Source: Enterobacter hormaechei subsp. xiangfangensis (GTDB lineage: Bacteria; Pseudomonadota; Gammaproteobacteria; Enterobacterales; Enterobacteriaceae). Taken from it: DNA of 64,000 bases. The notes under the pieces are model-generated. The model saw only the letters and a list, made by a program, of their open reading frames with translations. It did not search any database and was not told the DNA's origin. The translations under genes were made by a program, and so were the position numbers. How positions within the stretch are numbered: the first letter of the stretch is position 1; every line of letters starts with the position of its first letter. Below are positions 20,082 to 30,175 of the stretch, piece by piece. The DNA is taken from positions 3,162,001 through 3,226,000 of the forward strand of contig NZ_CP017183.1 in the NCBI RefSeq assembly GCF_001729785.1. Reading direction: 5' to 3'.

Positions 20082-21884
20082 TTAGCGGTCCACATCTGAC
20101 ATAACAAAATCGATACTACCCAGATACACAATCAGGTCGGAGACCAGACTGCCGCGAATGGCGGCCGGGATCTGCTGCAAGTGCGCGAAGCTTGGCGTAC
20201 GCACGCGGGTGCGGTAGCTCATGGTGCTGCCGTCGCTGGTGAGGTAGTAGCTGTTGATACCCTTGGTCGCTTCAATCATCTGGAAGGATTCCTGTGCCGG
20301 CATGACCGGGCCCCAGGAAACTTGCAGGAAGTGGGTGATCAGGGTCTCGATATGTTGCAGCGTGCGCTCTTTCGGTGGCGGCGTCGTCAGCGGGTGATCC
20401 GCCTTGAACGGGCCTTCCGGCATGTTGTTGAGGCACTGCTCAAGGATGCGCAGGCTCTGGCGCAGCTCTTCCACTTTCAACATCACGCGGGTGTAGCAGT
20501 CGGAAACACCGCCGCCAACCGGGACTTCAAAGTCGAAGTTCTCGTAACCAGAGTAAGGACGCGCTTTACGCACGTCGAAATCAATCCCGGTCGCACGCAG
20601 GCCAGCACCGGTAGTCCCCCACTCCAGCGCTTCTTTCGCGCCGTAGGCAGCAACGCCCTGGGAACGGCCTTTCAGGATGGAGTTACGCAGCGCGGCTTTC
20701 TCGTAAGACGCCAGACGTTTCGGCATCCAGTCGAGGAATTCACGCAGCAGACGGTCCCAACCGCGCGGCAGATCGTGCGCCACACCACCGATACGGAACC
20801 AGGCTGGGTGCATACGGAAACCGGTAATCGCTTCCACCAGATCGTAGATTTTCTGACGGTCGGTAAAGGCGAAGAAGACCGGCGTCATCGCGCCGACGTC
20901 CTGAATGAACGTGGAGATGTACAGCAGGTGGCTGTTAATACGGAACAGTTCAGACAGCATTACGCGAATCACGTTAACGCGATCCGGGACGGTGATGCCT
21001 GCCAGTTTCTCAACGGCCAGCACGTATGGCATTTCGTTCACGCAGCCGCCGAGGTATTCGATACGGTCGGTATACGGAATGTAGCTGTGCCAGGACTGAC
21101 GCTCGCCCATCTTCTCGGCACCACGGTGGTGGTAGCCGATGTCAGGGACGCAGTCGACAATCTCTTCGCCATCAAGCTGAAGAATAATACGGAATGCACC
21201 GTGCGCAGAGGGGTGGTTTGGACCCAGGTTGAGGAACATGAAGTCCTCGTTTTCGGTGCCGCGCTTCATGCCCCAGTCTTCCGGCTTGAAGGTCAGCGCT
21301 TCCATCTCCAGATCCTGCTTGGCTTTGGTTAGCTCAAACGGGTCGAATTCGGTGGCGCGTGCCGGGTAGTCTTTACGCAGCGGGTGGCCGGTCCAGGTCT
21401 GCGGCATCATGATGCGCGTCAGATGCGGGTGGCCGTCGAAGGTCATGCCGAACATTTCCCAGGTTTCACGCTCGTACCAGTTGGCGTTCGGGAAAAGTTT
21501 GGTGATCGTCGGCAGATGCATGTCGTTTTCAGACAATGCCACCTTGAGCATGATATCCGTATTACGGTCTATTGAGATCAGGTGGTAGAAAACGGAAAAA
21601 TCCGCAGCAGGGAGACCCTGGCGGTGCGTTCTGAGACGTTCATCCATGCCGTGTAAGTCAAACAGCATGACGTAAGGTTTTGGCAATTTCTTGAGGAAAT
21701 CGACAACTTCCAGTAATTGCTCACGCTTCACCCAAACAACGGGTACCCCGGTGCGGGTGGCCTGAACAGTAAAGGCATCCGGCCCAAAACGGTTGCGCAG
21801 TTCGCCAATGACCGGGTCATCGAGATGATCCCGAGTCTGCCAGGCGGCTTCTTGCGCGGTTAAGTCGGTCATATTGTTCACCAT
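20082..21884 (-). CDS. nuoC: NADH dehydrogenase fused subunit NuoCD
   Basis: A single 600-codon gene fuses the 30-kDa (NuoC, about 1-180) and 49-kDa (NuoD, about 210-600) subunits, as in E. coli and relatives. The NuoD half carries [11 protein letters not shown], at the quinone site next to cluster N2, and the C-terminal FVMSDVDR. The junction follows [12 protein letters not shown]. An internal start four codons later (MTDLTAQE) with GGTGA upstream is equally plausible, giving 596 aa. An 89-bp gap separates it from nuoB. Confidence 0.96.
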   Translation of the reverse strand: MVNNMTDLTAQEAAWQTRDHLDDPVIGELRNRFGPDAFTVQATRTGVPVVWVKREQLLEVVDFLKKLPKPYVMLFDLHGMDERLRTHRQGLPAADFSVFYHLISIDRNTDIMLKVALSENDMHLPTITKLFPNANWYERETWEMFGMTFDGHPHLTRIMMPQTWTGHPLRKDYPARATEFDPFELTKAKQDLEMEALTFKPEDWGMKRGTENEDFMFLNLGPNHPSAHGAFRIILQLDGEEIVDCVPDIGYHHRGAEKMGERQSWHSYIPYTDRIEYLGGCVNEMPYVLAVEKLAGITVPDRVNVIRVMLSELFRINSHLLYISTFIQDVGAMTPVFFAFTDRQKIYDLVEAITGFRMHPAWFRIGGVAHDLPRGWDRLLREFLDWMPKRLASYEKAALRNSILKGRSQGVAAYGAKEALEWGTTGAGLRATGIDFDVRKARPYSGYENFDFEVPVGGGVSDCYTRVMLKVEELRQSLRILEQCLNNMPEGPFKADHPLTTPPPKERTLQHIETLITHFLQVSWGPVMPAQESFQMIEATKGINSYYLTSDGSTMSYRTRVRTPSFAHLQQIPAAIRGSLVSDLIVYLGSIDFVMSDVDR

Positions 21885-21973
21885 TGCAAATGGTCCGTGG
21901 TGACTGTTAAGCCTGGCTTCGCGCTATTTGAGTAGTGATATGCGAAGGTGTTCTCCAGGCCCACAGGCGCAAA

Positions 21974-22648
21974 TTAAATTTCGTCAGGCGTACGCAGGTT
22001 GGTGACGGCAATACGTTCACCACGTTTACGCTCGCGCTCAGACTGCATGTTCGCGCGATAGACACCCTGATCGCCAACAACCCATGAAAGCGGGCGTCGT
22101 TCTTTACCAATTGACTCCTGGAGCAGCATCAGCGCCTGCATATAGGCCTCTGGACGCGGCGGGCAACCCGGGATGTACACATCCACCGGAATGAACTTAT
22201 CAACGCCCTGCACAACGGAATAAATGTCGTACATACCGCCGGAGTTTGCACATGCGCCCATGGAGATAACCCATTTTGGCTCCAGCATCTGGTCATAAAG
22301 ACGCTGAATAACCGGTGCCATCTTGGTAAAGCAGGTCCCTGCCACCACCATCAGGTCAGCCTGACGCGGAGAAGCACGCAGTACCTCGGCCCCAAAACGC
22401 GCAACGTCATGCACCGCAGTGAATGACGTCACCATTTCAACGTAGCAGCAAGAAAGGCCAAAGTTGTATGGCCAGATGGAGTTCTTACGACCCCAGTTGA
22501 CCATGTCGTGCATGGCATGTTCGAGCTTGCCCATGTACACGCTTTTGTTGACTTCTTGCTCCAGGGGGTCGGTTACGATCTCCTGTTTTTGCAGGGGGTA
22601 ACGGTCATTCTCACCGTTAGGATCTATGCGGGTGAGCGTATAATCCAT
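21974..22648 (-). CDS. nuoB: NADH:ubiquinone oxidoreductase subunit NuoB
   Basis: NuoB holds terminal cluster N2, which reduces quinone. Its ligands are Cys67 and Cys68 (tandem, in LSCCYVE), Cys133 (GACANSGG) and Cys162 (IPGCPPRP). The 224 aa exceed the E. coli 220 because of four extra residues near position 45 ([11 protein letters not shown] versus the shorter E. coli loop). It is 15 bp downstream of nuoA. Confidence 0.97.
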   Translation of the reverse strand: MDYTLTRIDPNGENDRYPLQKQEIVTDPLEQEVNKSVYMGKLEHAMHDMVNWGRKNSIWPYNFGLSCCYVEMVTSFTAVHDVARFGAEVLRASPRQADLMVVAGTCFTKMAPVIQRLYDQMLEPKWVISMGACANSGGMYDIYSVVQGVDKFIPVDVYIPGCPPRPEAYMQALMLLQESIGKERRPLSWVVGDQGVYRANMQSERERKRGERIAVTNLRTPDEI

Positions 22649-22663
22649 CTTATTGCCTCGCTG

Positions 22664-23104
22664 TTACTGCTGACGATTAGAGATACTGTTTTCCGGGTTG
22701 ATGTGTTCACGGCGTGAACGCACAGGTGTCCAGTCCAGCGCGCCGATACGCACCAGATAAACCAGACCGGCCAGTAACACTAAAATGAAAATTGCGGCCT
22801 CGACAAAGCCCACCCAACCACTTTCGCGAATGGAGGTAGACCACGCGAAGAGGTAAAGCGCTTCCACGTCAAAAATGACGAAGAACATGGCTACCAGGTA
22901 AAACTTGGCAGACAGGCGTAAGCGAGCGGTACCTACTGAATCAATACCTGATTCGAAAGGTGTGTTTTTGTGCCTTGCGCGGGCGCGACCGCCCAGGAAC
23001 CAGCCGCCGACTAACATCAGGCAGCACAGGCCAATGGCTACAATAAGAAAGATTGCGAATGCCCAGTGATGAGCGATGACTTCTGTGGATGTTGACATAC
23101 TCAT
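22664..23104 (-). CDS. nuoA: NADH:ubiquinone oxidoreductase subunit NuoA
   Basis: This is the first gene of the nuo operon: a 146-aa membrane subunit with three transmembrane helices. The conserved loop [20 protein letters not shown] between helices 1 and 2 forms part of the quinone-chamber lid, and the helix [15 protein letters not shown] carries conserved acidic residues. A second ATG two codons in is also possible. The promoter must lie in the 631-bp region upstream. Confidence 0.96.
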   Translation of the reverse strand: MSMSTSTEVIAHHWAFAIFLIVAIGLCCLMLVGGWFLGGRARARHKNTPFESGIDSVGTARLRLSAKFYLVAMFFVIFDVEALYLFAWSTSIRESGWVGFVEAAIFILVLLAGLVYLVRIGALDWTPVRSRREHINPENSISNRQQ

Positions 23105-23735
23105 TGCTTACTCATCAAAAGTGATACCGACGACACTGCTCTTGCTGGCAGATGGGCATCACATCGATTCATGGGGAGGAACAAAATAACCTTACACTAA
23201 CTGTCAGAAATGAGACATAGACAGCAAAATGATGGGGTTTTTTACTCCTTTCTATAACCTTTTGTCAACTTTAACAAAGGTTTCTTCACATTAAATTACA
23301 ACGTGCGATTCTCATTAACATTTGGTGCCCTTTAACCCTGGTGGGTACATGACTTTCCGTCAAATGCATCTTGTTGAATCGTGTCCGTTTTGGAAGTAAA
23401 AAAAATAACCCTCCTATTTTGACAGGATTTGCCAACGATTCCTCCCCCCAAATGGGAGTATTTTCTTGATCTGAGACACGCTTTTGTTAATTCAATCAAA
23501 AAAACAGCAACATATTTCCTGTTTTTTTAACATCGGTGGGGTATGAGGTAAGTTAGAACAGGTCTTGTTTACATCTTAATCAAAAGCATTTTCTGCATTG
23601 ATAAATAAGCAGTATTTGCTTTATCCCTGTTCCGCCCGCGGTTATGAATAGCAAAAAAAACCACTCGCAGGAAAAAATCATGCGAGTGGCTCTTTTTTGC
23701 ACTTACATTTTGTTACGAGAATTTTGAGGGAATGA
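23105..23735 (-). promoter_or_regulatory. nuo operon upstream region (no gene)
   Basis: This 631-bp AT-rich region separates lrhA from nuoA and contains no credible ORF. In E. coli the nuo promoters and their oxygen and nitrate control sites (ArcA, NarL, IHF, Fis) lie in the equivalent gap. I cannot place individual sites confidently here. The far end (23653-23697) is the lrhA terminator. Confidence 0.6.
23653..23697 (-). terminator. rho-independent terminator of lrhA
   Basis: The 9-bp stem CCACTCGCA (23661-23669) / TGCGAGTGG (23681-23689) is followed, on the minus strand, by a run of eight T. The opposite side also has a T-run (CTTTTTT), so it may work in both directions. It lies 39 bp past the lrhA stop and insulates nuo from lrhA. 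Confidence 0.9.
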
Positions 23736-24674
23736 TCACTCAAAATCCCCTTCCACGATCAGGGAGTCATCCCCTCCTTCGGGAGTAACAGCCGCGTACT
23801 GCCATGGATTGTGGTAGTTTTCCATTGCCTCGAATACCACTTTTGCCAGCTCGTTGTTGCTGGCGGCGTTATGGCACAGCAGGTACTCCGTATCCGGCAA
23901 CGACGGGAGTCCCTCGGATTGACCCAGCACACGCAGATCGGGGCTCATCATTTCCACCGGACGGGCCGTTACGCCAAGCCCAGCCTTCACCGCCGCTCGC
24001 ACTGCCGGCAAGGTTGACGCCACGTACGCCAGGCGCCATGGAATACTGGCTTCGTTGAGTGCTGCCAGCACCATATCGCGGAACGGACTGGGATCATCCA
24101 GCAGGACCAGGGGTATCGGCTCACCTTTCTGCAATACATACTCCGCGGCACAGTACCAGTGCGTTGGAGAAGTACGCAGCGTCAGGCTGTCAAACTGGCC
24201 AGGTCGATGCGTGGTGACCACCAGGTCAACCTCGTTTTCTGTCAGCATCTCAACCATGAAGGCATTGCGTTTAACGCTAACGTCCAGGGCAAGCTTCGGA
24301 TAAACCGAGCTAATTCGGTTGAGAAGGAAGGGTAAAATGGTATCTGCTGATTCATCTGACGCCCCTAATGTTAACACTCCCTGAAGGTTGCTAAACATTA
24401 ATGACATACAGGCTTCATCATTAAAGCGCAGTATCTTTCTGGCATAACCCAGAAGCTGAATACCATGTTCTGTTAAAAGCTTATTACGTCCATGACGCGC
24501 AAAAAGCTCTTTACCAACCAGTTGTTCCAGCCGCTGCATTTGCTGACTCACGGCGGACTGGGTACGGCAAACGGCGGCAGCAGCTGCTGCAAAAGTGTTG
24601 AGATCGGCGACCGCAACAAACGTTCTCAGCAGATCGAGGTCGAGATTCATTATCGGACGATTTGCATTTATCAT
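23736..24674 (-). CDS. lrhA: LysR-family regulator LrhA
   Basis: This LysR-type transcription factor has 312 aa, as in E. coli, where LrhA represses flagellar master genes flhDC, fimbriae and rpoS translation. The N-terminal helix-turn-helix (about 12-70) reads [20 protein letters not shown]...[11 protein letters not shown], and an effector-binding domain occupies about 95-300. It is monocistronic with its own terminator. The link to motility is notable because cheV lies on the other side of nuo with a flagellar promoter. Expression probably starts far upstream in the long gap toward alaA. Confidence 0.95.
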   Translation of the reverse strand: MINANRPIMNLDLDLLRTFVAVADLNTFAAAAAAVCRTQSAVSQQMQRLEQLVGKELFARHGRNKLLTEHGIQLLGYARKILRFNDEACMSLMFSNLQGVLTLGASDESADTILPFLLNRISSVYPKLALDVSVKRNAFMVEMLTENEVDLVVTTHRPGQFDSLTLRTSPTHWYCAAEYVLQKGEPIPLVLLDDPSPFRDMVLAALNEASIPWRLAYVASTLPAVRAAVKAGLGVTARPVEMMSPDLRVLGQSEGLPSLPDTEYLLCHNAASNNELAKVVFEAMENYHNPWQYAAVTPEGGDDSLIVEGDFE

Positions 24675-25132
24675 ATCTTTTCACTTTCAGGTTGCTCGTG
24701 CGGAGCTGCCCGGGTTGAAGCTGTGTGTAACAGTTAAGCAATTCCTTCTGAAGAGTTTCCCTCGCATCCCGGCCCGGCAGACTGCCTGACAGATAGTTAT
24801 TGTACTGCGGTATATCACCAGTCAGAAATCACGTTTCATGACGTTATTTTTATTCTCTTGCGTCCAGGATATTTCGTTGTTTGCAGGTCGATGTAAATAC
24901 CATAAAGAGTAAGACATGTTTTCTGCCATCTATATCGCAGCGTTGCCAGCGTAGCAAGATGTGACTTACCCAATCAGCCAGAGATAACTTTAACAATAAC
25001 AATCGATTAATACAGAAAAGCAGAAGCCGATATACGTAACAGGCCTATCGCTATGCTGCATTCCCGAAACACATCTTAACCCAAATCCACTATATTTATA
25101 AGTCTTATTGCAATATTAAGGAGTTACCGCCA

Positions 25133-25201
25133 ATGATAAGCAACTACACTCTTTTTATTAAAATTAACGAAAGTTGCATTTTCGTCGTTAATAATAAATA
25201 A
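25133..25201 (+). CDS. candidate 22-aa small protein or leader peptide
   Basis: This short ORF (MISNYTLFIKINESCIFVVN plus NK) has a perfect AAGGAG (25118-25123) 9 nt before its ATG. A TATAAG hexamer at 25097-25102 could be a -10 element. The peptide has a hydrophobic/aromatic stretch but is too short to assign. The second half of the ORF overlaps an interrupted inverted repeat that could fold in RNA. I do not recognise it. It lies about 410 bp before alaA in the same direction, so it might be an independent small protein or an upstream ORF. Confidence 0.4.
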   Translation: MISNYTLFIKINESCIFVVNNK

Positions 25202-25338
25202 AGTTTAATTTAGATTCAGGCCATTCATTAATAACCCTTAACATTAATTTCACATGAGTAACTTTTAGCCTGGCTTTGCTAATATGGCAATCGGTATCTC
25301 AGCATTCAGGTTTTACGAATGATCACTCAGGGGGACTA

Positions 25339-25410
25339 ATGCATCAGCCCGAATCGTCTTTTTATTTACACCAGAATAAAATTCATAGTTACATGCAAAT
25401 TTTAGCATAA
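25339..25410 (+). CDS. candidate 23-aa small protein or upstream ORF of alaA
   Basis: This second short ORF (MHQPESSFYLHQNKIHSYMQ then ILA) is preceded by a purine-rich AGGGGGA about 5 nt before the ATG. It is in the same orientation as alaA, about 200 bp upstream. The composition (His, Gln, Tyr) gives no functional clue, and no membrane segment is visible. It could equally be chance, but two ORFs with ribosome-binding sites in one gap merit a conservation check. Confidence 0.35.
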   Translation: MHQPESSFYLHQNKIHSYMQILA

Positions 25411-25611
25411 AAAACCCATTAATAACCTTTATTACGATAAATTCAGGCACAAAATCACTACCTCGTTAGAGTAAGCGATCACAGCGACATTCCCCGGTGG
25501 AACGAAATCTTCTTCTGTGCGCCCTTCAAAACGAAGCGCGGGGGGAGTACATTGTTCCGTGCACACTTCCACGGCAGGAAGTTGCAATAATAGCGAAAAG
25601 GTTAAAGGTTC

Positions 25612-26826
25612 ATGTCCCCTATCGAAAAATCCAGCAAGCTCGACAACGTCTGTTACGACATCCGTGGCCCGGTACTCAAAGAGGCAAAACGCCTTGAAGA
25701 GGAAGGCAATAAGGTTCTGAAACTCAACATCGGCAACCCCGCGCCATTTGGTTTTGAAGCGCCGGATGAGATCCTGGTGGATGTGATCCGTAACCTGCCC
25801 ACTGCACAAGGCTACTGCGATTCAAAAGGGCTTTACTCCGCCCGTAAAGCCATCATGCAGCACTATCAGGCTCGCGGTATGCGCGACGTCACCGTTGAAG
25901 ATATCTACATTGGCAACGGTGTCTCGGAACTGATCGTTCAGGCGATGCAGGCGCTCCTGAACAGCGGCGATGAAATGCTGGTTCCTGCCCCAGATTATCC
26001 GCTGTGGACGGCTGCGGTGTCCCTGTCCAGCGGTAAAGCGGTGCACTACCTGTGCGACGAATCCTCTGACTGGTTCCCGGATCTGGATGATATTCGCGCC
26101 AAAATTACCCCGCGCACCCGGGGTATCGTGATCATTAACCCGAATAACCCGACGGGCGCGGTCTATTCAAAAGAGCTGCTGATGGAGATCGTCGAGATCG
26201 CCCGCCAGCACAACCTGATCATCTTTGCCGACGAGATTTACGACAAGATCCTGTACGACGCGGCGCAGCACCACTCTATCGCCGCGCTGGCACCCGATCT
26301 GCTAACGGTCACCTTTAACGGACTGTCTAAAACTTACCGCGTTGCCGGTTTCCGTCAGGGCTGGATGGTACTGAACGGTCCGAAAAAACATGCGAAAGGC
26401 TACATTGAAGGGCTGGAGATGCTGGCATCCATGCGTCTGTGCGCCAACGTACCGGCGCAACATGCGATCCAGACAGCACTCGGCGGCTATCAAAGCATCA
26501 GCGAGTTTATCGTTCCAGGCGGCCGCCTGTATGAACAGCGCAACCGTGCATGGGAATTGATTAATGATATTCCGGGCGTCTCCTGCGTGAAGCCTAACGG
26601 CGCGCTGTACATGTTCCCGAAAATCGACGCGAAGCGCTTTAATATTCACGACGACCAGAAAATGGTGCTTGACTTCCTGTTGCAGGAAAAAGTGCTGCTG
26701 GTTCAGGGTACGGCGTTTAACTGGCCGTGGCCGGATCACGTGCGTATCGTCACCCTGCCGCGCGAAGACGATCTCGAAATGGCCATCAGCCGCTTCGGGC
26801 GCTTCCTCTCCGGGTACCATCAGTAG
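25612..26826 (+). CDS. alaA: glutamate-pyruvate aminotransferase AlaA
   Basis: AlaA is a PLP-dependent class I aminotransferase that makes L-alanine from pyruvate and glutamate (404 aa; formerly YfbQ). Fold-type I landmarks are present: Asn179 in NPNNPTG, Asp207 and Tyr210 in ADEIYDK, and the Schiff-base Lys240 in GLSKTYR, with a C-terminal Arg in VRIVTLPR for the substrate carboxylate. AAAGG lies close before the ATG. A REP element follows the stop. Confidence 0.96.
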   Translation: MSPIEKSSKLDNVCYDIRGPVLKEAKRLEEEGNKVLKLNIGNPAPFGFEAPDEILVDVIRNLPTAQGYCDSKGLYSARKAIMQHYQARGMRDVTVEDIYIGNGVSELIVQAMQALLNSGDEMLVPAPDYPLWTAAVSLSSGKAVHYLCDESSDWFPDLDDIRAKITPRTRGIVIINPNNPTGAVYSKELLMEIVEIARQHNLIIFADEIYDKILYDAAQHHSIAALAPDLLTVTFNGLSKTYRVAGFRQGWMVLNGPKKHAKGYIEGLEMLASMRLCANVPAQHAIQTALGGYQSISEFIVPGGRLYEQRNRAWELINDIPGVSCVKPNGALYMFPKIDAKRFNIHDDQKMVLDFLLQEKVLLVQGTAFNWPWPDHVRIVTLPREDDLEMAISRFGRFLSGYHQ

Positions 26827-26836
26827 CGCTGACTAT

Positions 26837-26870
26837 CCGCCGGGTAGCGCTGCGCTTACCCGGCCTGCAA
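26837..26870. repeat. REP element alaA-yfbR
   Basis: The palindrome CCGCCGGGTAGCGC...GCGCTTACCCGGC is followed by CTGCAA. It is a member of the REP family found in five other gaps in this window. Confidence 0.8.
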
Positions 26871-26943
26871 CATCCGCAAATTTGCATCTTCCCTCTCCTC
26901 CCCGCACAATGAAGTCTGTCGCAGTGAAGACATAAGGTAACCT

Positions 26944-27543
26944 ATGAGTCAGAGTCATTTCTTTGCCCACCTCTCCCGCCTGAAACTCATCAACCGCTGG
27001 CCGCTGATGCGCAACGTGCGCACTGAAAATGTGTCTGAGCACAGTTTACAGGTTGCCATGGTCGCGCACGCGCTGGCCGCGATTAAAAACCGCAAATTCA
27101 ACGGGCAGGTGAATGCCGAACGTATCGCCCTGCTGGCGATGTACCACGATGCATCGGAAGTGCTGACCGGCGATCTGCCTACGCCGGTGAAATATTTCAA
27201 CTCGCAGATTGCCCAGGAATATAAAGCTATTGAGAAGATTGCCCAGCAGAAGCTGATCGACATGGTGCCTGAAGAGCTGCGCGATATCTTCGGGCCGCTC
27301 ATCGACGAGCATCAGTATACGGAAGAGGAGAAATCCCTGGTTAAGCAGGCCGATGCGCTGTGCGCCTACCTGAAGTGTCTGGAAGAGCTGTCCGCCGGGA
27401 ATAACGAATTTTTACTGGCAAAAACGCGTCTGGAAAAAACGCTGGAATCTCGTCGCAGCGAAGAGATGGACTACTTTATGCGCGTGTTTGTGCCGAGCTT
27501 CCATTTGTCACTGGATGAGATTAGCCAGGATTCGCCGCTGTAG
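26944..27543 (+). CDS. yfbR: 5'-deoxynucleotidase YfbR (HD domain)
   Basis: YfbR dephosphorylates deoxyribonucleoside 5'-monophosphates and helps in dNMP turnover. The 199 aa equal the E. coli protein. HD-superfamily metal and catalytic residues are visible: His33 (SEHS), His68-Asp69 (YHDAS) and Glu72, with a further Asp expected near [17 protein letters not shown] precedes the ATG. It is flanked on both sides by REP elements and convergent with yfbS. Confidence 0.95.
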   Translation: MSQSHFFAHLSRLKLINRWPLMRNVRTENVSEHSLQVAMVAHALAAIKNRKFNGQVNAERIALLAMYHDASEVLTGDLPTPVKYFNSQIAQEYKAIEKIAQQKLIDMVPEELRDIFGPLIDEHQYTEEEKSLVKQADALCAYLKCLEELSAGNNEFLLAKTRLEKTLESRRSEEMDYFMRVFVPSFHLSLDEISQDSPL

Positions 27544-27548
27544 TTTTT

Positions 27549-27582
27549 TGCCGGGTGGCGGCTCCGCCTTACCCGGCCTACG
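27549..27582. repeat. REP element yfbR-yfbS
   Basis: TGCCGGGTGGCGGC...GCCTTACCCGGC followed by CTACG, in the gap between the convergent yfbR and yfbS stops. A short T-run just before it (TTTTTTG) may help end yfbR transcription. Confidence 0.85.
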
Positions 27583-27596
27583 TTTCTGCACTCACG

Positions 27597-29429
27597 CTAA
27601 AACGGGAATAACACCGGAATTAACACCACGCATACCAGCATTACCAGCACGGTGAACGGCACACCCAGCTTCACGAAATCACTGAACCTATAATTCCCGG
27701 GCCCCAGCACCAGCGTATTGACCGGGGAAGAGACCGGCGTCATAAATGCCGCGGACGCCGCCATCGCAACCATCATCGCAAACGGATACGGCGAAACGCC
27801 CATCGATTTTGCCATCGCCAGCGCAATGGGCGCCATCAGCACCGCCGTTGCGGTATTGGAGATGAACAAACCAATGGTGGCGCACATGACGAACAGGCAA
27901 ACCATCATCAGGTACGGACCATATCCCCCGCCCGCGTCCATTAAGCCTTTTACGATCAAATCCACCCCGCCGGTTTTCTGTAGCGCCAGGGCGAAGGGCA
28001 TCATCCCGACGATGAGAATGATGCTCGGCCAGTGAATCGCTTTGTAAGCGCTTTCGGCGTCGATACAGCGGAATTTGCCCATTAACAGACAGGCGATTAT
28101 TGCCGCCACCGGGTTAGGGATCTCGTCCGTCAGCATCAGGGCAACCATCAATACCAGGCAAAAAATTGCATGGGGCGCCTGGCTGTGCGCCGGTGATGCA
28201 TCGCTCTCTTCAATCGGCATATTTAGCACCACAAAATCGCGGCCTTTCTGCCCGAGCTGGCTAATCAGTTTCCAGTTGCCGACCACGAGGAAGATATCCC
28301 CCAGCAGGATCGGCTCATCCACCACCGCCCCTTCAAGGGCTACGCCATCGCGCTTCAGGCCTACCACGTTGAGGCCATAGCGGGTACGAAAGCCGATTTC
28401 ACGCACGGTTTTGCCCAATAACTCCGATTCCGGGATCAGCGACACCTCGGCCATTCCCACATCCAGCGCCTGGTCAGAGAAATACTCGCCGCGCAGGACC
28501 ATCGGCTCCAGCAGCTGCTCACTACAAAACTCCCGCAGATCCACGTCTGCGGTGGACATATCAATCAGCAGGACGTCACGCGCGCGAAACTCTGACACCC
28601 CGTTCACGTTAACGATCACCCGACGAAAACGACGCCAGCGCTCAACCCCGATGACGTTCGCGCCATAGCGTTCGCGTAGCTTAAGGTCATCCAGCCTCTG
28701 CCCCACCATAGGCGACCCCGGGCGGATAGCCAGACGTCGGGCACGCCCGGTCAGACGATACTCTTTAATCAGATCGCGGAAAGAGCGCCGCTTCCAGCCC
28801 TCTTTGGCTTTATCCTGCTTCTCCCCTTTCAGCGCAAAACGGGTCAATAGCATATAGATAATGCCCATCACCAGTACCACCAGCCCGATCGGCGTAACGC
28901 TGAAAAAGCTAAACCCCTCAAGCCCCTCACGGATCAGTTCGCTGTTCACGACGAGGTTCGGCGGCGTCGCGACCAGCGTCATCATGCCGCTGATGAGCCC
29001 GGCGAAGCTCAACGGCATCATCAGCCGCGAAGGGGAGATCTGCATCCTCATGCAGACGCTCAGCACGACCGGAATAAAGATGGCCACGACGCCCGTAGAG
29101 CTCATAAACGCGCCCAGCCCGGCGACCGTCAGCATCAGGTAAATCAGCATTTTGGTTTCGCTGCTGCCCGCCACTTTCACCAGCCACGACCCCATCATCG
29201 TCGCCACGCCGGTGCGTACCAGCCCGTCGCCAATAATAAACAGAGCGGCAATCAAAATAACGTTGGGATCGCTAAACCCGGAAAAGGCTTCCGGCAGGGA
29301 AAGGGTACCGCTCAGAACGAATGCGACAATCACAAACAGGGCGACGGCATCCATGCGCACCTTGCCCGTGGCAAAAAGAATGATGGCGATTAACAGCAGG
29401 CTCAGGACCCAAATCAGTTCACCGTTCAC
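27597..29429 (-). CDS. yfbS: putative SLC13/DASS-type transporter YfbS with RCK_C domains
   Basis: This inner-membrane permease of 610 aa, as in E. coli, has unknown substrate. Two hydrophobic halves (about 1-190 and 410-610) flank a soluble middle region with two TrkA_C (RCK_C) regulatory domains, near [20 protein letters not shown] and [17 protein letters not shown]. The signature [18 protein letters not shown] near the C-terminus and [12 protein letters not shown] in the first half are the typical helical-hairpin SNT-like motifs of the divalent-anion/Na+ symporter superfamily. The direction is opposite to yfbR. Confidence 0.9.
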   Translation of the reverse strand: MNGELIWVLSLLLIAIILFATGKVRMDAVALFVIVAFVLSGTLSLPEAFSGFSDPNVILIAALFIIGDGLVRTGVATMMGSWLVKVAGSSETKMLIYLMLTVAGLGAFMSSTGVVAIFIPVVLSVCMRMQISPSRLMMPLSFAGLISGMMTLVATPPNLVVNSELIREGLEGFSFFSVTPIGLVVLVMGIIYMLLTRFALKGEKQDKAKEGWKRRSFRDLIKEYRLTGRARRLAIRPGSPMVGQRLDDLKLRERYGANVIGVERWRRFRRVIVNVNGVSEFRARDVLLIDMSTADVDLREFCSEQLLEPMVLRGEYFSDQALDVGMAEVSLIPESELLGKTVREIGFRTRYGLNVVGLKRDGVALEGAVVDEPILLGDIFLVVGNWKLISQLGQKGRDFVVLNMPIEESDASPAHSQAPHAIFCLVLMVALMLTDEIPNPVAAIIACLLMGKFRCIDAESAYKAIHWPSIILIVGMMPFALALQKTGGVDLIVKGLMDAGGGYGPYLMMVCLFVMCATIGLFISNTATAVLMAPIALAMAKSMGVSPYPFAMMVAMAASAAFMTPVSSPVNTLVLGPGNYRFSDFVKLGVPFTVLVMLVCVVLIPVLFPF

Positions 29430-29467
29430 AACATGTCCTTGTCAGTGGAGGAGAAGCAATTCTGCCA

Positions 29468-29493
29468 TAAAAAAGCCCCGGTAATGCGGGGCT
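29468..29493 (-). terminator. terminator after yfbT
   Basis: The 7-bp stem AGCCCCG/CGGGGCT with 6-nt loop is followed on the minus strand by TTTTTTATGG. It lies just past the yfbT stop and separates the yfbU-yfbT unit from yfbS. Confidence 0.9.
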
Positions 29494-29504
29494 ATATCAT
29501 GGGA

Positions 29505-30164
29505 TTACATTTTTAGCGAGACGGTTACAACTCCGTCTGACGCCTTCGAGACGTCGATGGCGGTCAGGGTGTTAAGCACGAAATCCGCCTCCTCCAGCCG
29601 GGGGGAACCCGCCGGGACGTTAACGGCAATGACGTGGCTGCCGGCGTTCAGCCCGGCCAGCACGCCTGCCGCCGCGTCTTCCACCACCACGCACTCTGCT
29701 GGCGCAAGGCCGAGCAGTTCAGCGCCGAGCAGGAACGCATCCGGTTCAGGCTTGCCGCGCTTCACGCGCTCAGCGGTAATGAAGACGTCCGGCGTCGGCA
29801 AACCTGCCGCCTTATGGCGTGCATGCGCGACGGGAACCGAGCCGGAGGTGACGATAGCCCACGGGATCTGCGCTTCATTCAGGTGCTCAAGCAGTTCGCG
29901 CGCACCGGGCAGCGCGGTGATACCCTCGGTATCGGTAGCTTCAATCTGCTCAAGATAGCGGAACTCCGCCTGAATCTCTTCCTCAGAACGTCCCGCAAGG
30001 AAGTGCCGCAATGAGGTAATGGCCTGTTTGCCATGGATGAAATTCAGTACGTCCTGATGGTCAATGCCGTGCCGGTCGGCCCAGTGGCACCACGAGCGCT
30101 CCACCACCGGCAGCGAATCCACCAGCGTACCGTCCAGATCAAACAGAAAACCTTTACACTGCAC
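29505..30164 (-). CDS. yfbT: sugar phosphatase YfbT (HAD family)
   Basis: This HAD-superfamily phosphatase, like E. coli YfbT (HxpA), acts on sugar phosphates. Motif I is DLDGT with nucleophile Asp9 and Asp11; motif II is the VTSGS segment, motif III the Lys in KRGKPEPD and motif IV VVEDAAAG. The start is probably the GTG at 30164: GGAG is 6 nt upstream and the protein then begins MQCKGFLFDL, close to E. coli. A GTG two codons earlier directly abuts the GGAG. It follows yfbU by 11 bp, so the two are likely co-transcribed. Confidence 0.92.
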   Translation of the reverse strand: MQCKGFLFDLDGTLVDSLPVVERSWCHWADRHGIDHQDVLNFIHGKQAITSLRHFLAGRSEEEIQAEFRYLEQIEATDTEGITALPGARELLEHLNEAQIPWAIVTSGSVPVAHARHKAAGLPTPDVFITAERVKRGKPEPDAFLLGAELLGLAPAECVVVEDAAAGVLAGLNAGSHVIAVNVPAGSPRLEEADFVLNTLTAIDVSKASDGVVTVSLKM

Positions 30165-30175
30165 ACGCACCTCCG

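Larger units (their letters stand above)
24675..25611. promoter_or_regulatory. 937-bp AT-rich gap between lrhA and alaA
   Basis: This divergent promoter region of lrhA (left) and alaA (right) has no long gene. It contains two short plus-strand ORFs with ribosome-binding sites (25133-25201 and 25339-25410), listed separately. It also has an interrupted dyad at about 25160-25191 (ATTAACGAAA...TTTCG-CGTTAAT) inside the first of them. E. coli lrhA is known to have a long leader, so much of 24675 to about 25050 may be lrhA 5' UTR. Confidence 0.6.
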
